The notes under the pieces are model-generated. The model saw only the letters and a program-made list of their open reading frames with translations. It was not told the DNA's origin and made no database searches. The position numbers and the translations under genes are program-made. A DNA stretch of 64,000 nucleotides, taken from Brevibacillus_D fluminis_A. Its GTDB lineage: Bacteria > Bacillota > Bacilli > Brevibacillales > Brevibacillaceae. The stretch lies in NCBI RefSeq assembly GCF_052072235.1, contig NZ_CM125436.1, positions 1,358,001 to 1,422,000 of the forward strand, given 5' to 3'. This document shows positions 61,552-64,000 of the stretch, in pieces. Position 1 is the first letter of the stretch; every line of letters begins with the position of its first letter.

Positions 61552-62379
61552 ATGATGAACCAAGAAAATAGCCAACTTCGCTCGATTACGATCAACGGGC
61601 ACCGGTTTACCTATGATATTCACGGTGAGGCAGAGGGGCCAGCATTGCTGCTAGTGAGCGGCTGGTGTCAAGATCACCGATTGTTCGACCATATTGTCAA
61701 ACCGCTAGCCGAGCAACACAAAGTCATTCGTTTGAACTGGCGTGGACATTCCGATCCCGAGCGGCCGCCTGGAGATTTTGGGGTTAGCGAGCAGGCTGAT
61801 GACGTCATCGCGGTGTTGAATGCATTGGATGTCCAGAAAGTGATCCCTGTGTCTACCTCGCATGGGGGATGGGCCAACATGGAGATTTGCCAACGGCTTG
61901 GAACGGCAAGAGCGCCGCAAACGGTGGTGATTGACTGGATTTTAATCGAGGCTGGCGCAGCGTTCATCAAAGATTTGCAAGATATTCAGAATCCTGAACG
62001 GTGGGTGGCTGGACGGCAGAGCTTGTTCGACCATTGGCTCGGCATCAGTACCGATCGCGCGGTCATCGATCATATGAACAAGGAAATGGCCAGCTTCGGC
62101 TTTGATATGTGGGAAAGGTCATGCCGCGTCATCGAGAACGCATATAAAACGTGGGGGTCGCCACTTGAGCGGATGGCTGCGCTGGACCCGAAACGGCCGA
62201 TCGTGCACATTTATTCTCAGGCGGCCGCGGACGGATATGAAGAGATGCAACAGACATTCAAAGAGAAGCATCCGTGGTTTGATTTCAAACATATCCCCGG
62301 AAAGACACACTTTCCTACCCTGGAGTCACCGGATGCCGTAGCGAATCTGATCAGCGATTTTGTTTCACAGCTTCGGTAA
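61552..62379 (+). CDS. HOD/AqdC-like cofactor-free 2,4-dioxygenase (alpha/beta-hydrolase fold)
   Basis: The protein has 275 residues from ATG 61552, with GGAG 8 bases upstream, the same length as Arthrobacter HOD. Aligned by eye (as I recall the HOD sequence), active-site residues appear with a constant +2 offset: Trp38 in SGWCQDH, His102-Ser103 in TSHGGW, Asp128 in VIDWI, Trp162 in FDHWL and His253 in KTHFP. HOD His38 is Gln40 here. Such enzymes split 3-hydroxy-4-quinolones with O2, releasing CO, without metal or cofactor. An FAD monooxygenase and a transporter follow, so a quinolone or related substrate is likely. An ordinary hydrolase is possible but less so. Confidence 0.8.
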   Translation: MMNQENSQLRSITINGHRFTYDIHGEAEGPALLLVSGWCQDHRLFDHIVKPLAEQHKVIRLNWRGHSDPERPPGDFGVSEQADDVIAVLNALDVQKVIPVSTSHGGWANMEICQRLGTARAPQTVVIDWILIEAGAAFIKDLQDIQNPERWVAGRQSLFDHWLGISTDRAVIDHMNKEMASFGFDMWERSCRVIENAYKTWGSPLERMAALDPKRPIVHIYSQAAADGYEEMQQTFKEKHPWFDFKHIPGKTHFPTLESPDAVANLISDFVSQLR

Positions 62380-62480
62380 TGCTGTTCAATGCCCCCATTT
62401 TCTTTATCCGTTTGCCTTGGAACATGGGGGCTTTTGCCTGGCTACAGCACGTTCATCCCAAAAACAGGAGGTTGATTGCA

Positions 62481-63599
62481 TTGGGGAATAAAAAAGTGAT
62501 CATTGCTGGTGCCGGATTATCTGGTTTGACGTTAGGAACTGCACTTGCCCAACGTGGATGGGATGTTCACTTGTTGGAAAGGTCGTCGGAGCTGCGAGAA
62601 ATCGGGGCTGGCCTGTATACGTGGGAAAATGGATTGAAGGTACTAGAAGAGATCAACGTTTTTGAAGAGGCGTGTCAGCAGGTAGAATTTATCACCAGCT
62701 TGCACATGATGGACGAAAATCGGGAGTTGATCCATTCCACCCTGTTTTCGGAGAGCAACCGTTTTTGTGTGATTCCTCGCAAACAGATCCACAGCGCGTT
62801 GGTTGGAGCAGCAAGGAACGCCGGGGTAACCATAGAAACCAATGCCTGTGCAGTTTCCGCTGATCCTTCTGGCTCCCTGACCTTGGAAAACGGGAAAACA
62901 TACAAGGCTGATCTGGTTGTTGCGGCAGATGGGATATATTCCAACATTCGTCAATCGCTCCCTATTGCTCAAACGATGGAGAAGATGGGCAATGGTGCCT
63001 TACGAGCCCTGATCCCCCGAATCGATGAGGATGAAAAAGGGATTGCCAGGGAGCATTGGTCCGGCTATCGGCGCATTGGCATTGCACCATCTACCGATCA
63101 ATATCGGTATGTTTACTTGACGGCGCCTTCCGCAGATGTCGAAGGACTTTCAGATCCGATCAATAAAGAGGTGTGGCTCTCTTCATTCCCTCACCTGGAA
63201 TCTGTCATCGAACGTATCGACCATTCAAGGTTAGACCGCCATTTTTATTATATTTATTTACACGCTTGGTCGATCGGACGTGTGGCATTACTTGGCGATG
63301 CGGCACACGGGATGGAACCCAATTTGGGGCAAGGGGCAGGGGTAAGCATCACGAGTGCGTTGGAGTTAGCCAAACAACTTGACCAATACGATGTCGACAC
63401 GGCCCTCAGAAGATGGGAAAGTCTGATGAAGCCTGCGGCGGAGAAGACGCAGATCTGGTCGAGGATCTATGGGGCAGCGGCATCAAACTGGCCGAAAGAG
63501 TTGTTGCATGTGCGCTCAGAAGTGATCCGAAAAGCCATTCATTCGGAAAACATCGAGTCGATGATGAGCCTGGCAGCCAGGCATGTAACAGGACGATGA
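62481..63599 (+). CDS. FAD-dependent aromatic monooxygenase (PHBH class, AqdB-like by context)
   Basis: The protein has 372 residues from TTG 62481, with AGGAGG 9 bases upstream. The longer in-frame reading to 62379 has no ribosome site. The FAD motif GAGLSG is near residues 10-15. LVVAADGIYSNIRQ is the DG motif (about 150). GRVALLGDAAHGMEPNLGQGAGVS (in pieces, about 270-292) is the GD motif. These enzymes hydroxylate aromatic rings with NAD(P)H and O2. It lies 101 bp after the HOD-like gene. In Rhodococcus aqd clusters an equivalent hydroxylase makes the 3-hydroxyquinolone cut by AqdC. Confidence 0.85.
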   Translation: MGNKKVIIAGAGLSGLTLGTALAQRGWDVHLLERSSELREIGAGLYTWENGLKVLEEINVFEEACQQVEFITSLHMMDENRELIHSTLFSESNRFCVIPRKQIHSALVGAARNAGVTIETNACAVSADPSGSLTLENGKTYKADLVVAADGIYSNIRQSLPIAQTMEKMGNGALRALIPRIDEDEKGIAREHWSGYRRIGIAPSTDQYRYVYLTAPSADVEGLSDPINKEVWLSSFPHLESVIERIDHSRLDRHFYYIYLHAWSIGRVALLGDAAHGMEPNLGQGAGVSITSALELAKQLDQYDVDTALRRWESLMKPAAEKTQIWSRIYGAAASNWPKELLHVRSEVIRKAIHSENIESMMSLAARHVTGR

Positions 63600-63648
63600 G
63601 ATGAATCGCTAGCGATGTTCAAAAACCGATCGAAAAGGGGCGATGACT

Positions 63649-64000
63649 GTGAAAGATGGGAAACAAGGAAAGTCTCAACTCACCGGAATCCTGATTGTTT
63701 TAGTTGCTTCCGCTCTTTTTTCAAATCTGGGGGTTTTAACCAACTTTGCTTATGAAGCCGGGATGAGCCCGGTGGCTTTCGCGACGTGGCGTGAAACAAT
63801 CGGTGCACTTGCCATGCTCGTTCTTCTTTTGTTTGGAGTTGGACGTCCGGCGGGGTCTGAACGCAAACCTTTCTCCCAGATTCCCGGGTGGCAGTGGCGG
63901 AATCTGTGCATCGCTGCTGTTGCCTTCATGTCGTACAGCCTTGCGATTTTTTATGCATTCGTTCACTTAACCGTTGCGTTAGCTTTTCTGCTGTTTTACA
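63649..64000 (+). CDS. EamA/DMT-family transporter (3' end outside window)
   Basis: About 117 residues are visible. Hydrophobic segments begin with LTGILIVLVASALFSNLGVL and continue with EAGMSPVAFATWRETIGALAML, the usual first repeat of EamA drug/metabolite transporters. A later segment ends FYAFVHLTVALAFLLFY. GTG 63649 is preferred because AAAAGGGG is 8 bases upstream. ATG 63643 is only 2 bases from it. It lies 49 bp after the monooxygenase and probably exports or imports the operon's substrate or product. Confidence 0.8.
   Translation, partial: MKDGKQGKSQLTGILIVLVASALFSNLGVLTNFAYEAGMSPVAFATWRETIGALAMLVLLLFGVGRPAGSERKPFSQIPGWQWRNLCIAAVAFMSYSLAIFYAFVHLTVALAFLLFY

Noticed and set aside
1..64000. 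CRISPR array or cas genes
   Set aside because: No regularly spaced repeat-spacer pattern and no Cas motif seen. The repeats at 18451-18526 are too few and irregularly spaced.

Overview
The window looks like chromosome from a spore-former of the Brevibacillus/Paenibacillaceae type (inference). The core genes nrdR, dnaB and dnaI lie in the Bacilli order, the ribosome binding sites are strong GGAGG-type sites, GTG and TTG starts are frequent, and a dctB/dctS/dctR/symporter locus resembles that of Bacillus subtilis. The core DNA is moderately GC-rich. The centre is visibly AT-rich and foreign.

Layout. (1) 1-14.9 kb is ordinary chromosome: an HD-GYP protein, nrdR, an ABC-type binding lipoprotein, the helicase-loading pair dnaB-dnaI, a YdcF-like protein, a LysR regulator divergent from an NCS2 permease, the C4-dicarboxylate locus, and a DUF5050-like secreted protein whose signal-peptide end is out of frame. 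(2) 14.97-48.7 kb is a tandem pair of integrated elements that have cut one tRNA-Ala(GGC) gene into three pieces (14971-14992, 30566-30597, 48667-48695). Rejoined, these give a normal 76-nt tRNA with the G3:U70 alanine identity pair. Element 1 (about 14.99-30.57 kb) is a large-serine-recombinase island. It carries its own intact tRNA-Ala(GGC), a DarT-DarG DNA ADP-ribosylation toxin-antitoxin pair, a structured non-coding block with iteron-like repeats, an RNase H-like protein, a decayed tyrosine recombinase, an IS21-type and an IS256-type element. Element 2 (about 30.58-48.67 kb) is a tyrosine-integrase island with int, xis, replication-like genes, radC and a block of anti-phage-like genes, ending with an IS3-type element.

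The defence block of element 2 (38.98-46.56 kb) holds three translationally coupled genes of a three-component ABC-ATPase system (DUF4297/Cap4-like nuclease, small middle component, DUF3732-type ATPase), a stand-alone restriction endonuclease, and a two-gene unit (an unrecognised 438-residue protein plus a PD-(D/E)XK nuclease) that is my best candidate for an undescribed system.

(3) 48.7-59.4 kb is a decaying accessory zone. It has a beta-lactamase-family remnant, a TetR regulator divergent from a short-chain dehydrogenase, an SMP-30-like protein, several frameshifted oxidoreductases, a truncated acetyltransferase, a dead IS5-type element, an intact 1127-residue REase-STAND NTPase resembling Avs antiviral proteins, and transposon scraps.

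(4) 59.4-64 kb holds a beheaded BTAD/TPR regulator, a DUF2294 protein, and an apparent operon of a cofactor-free HOD/AqdC-like 2,4-dioxygenase, an FAD monooxygenase and an EamA transporter. This gene set resembles alkylquinolone signal-degradation pathways.
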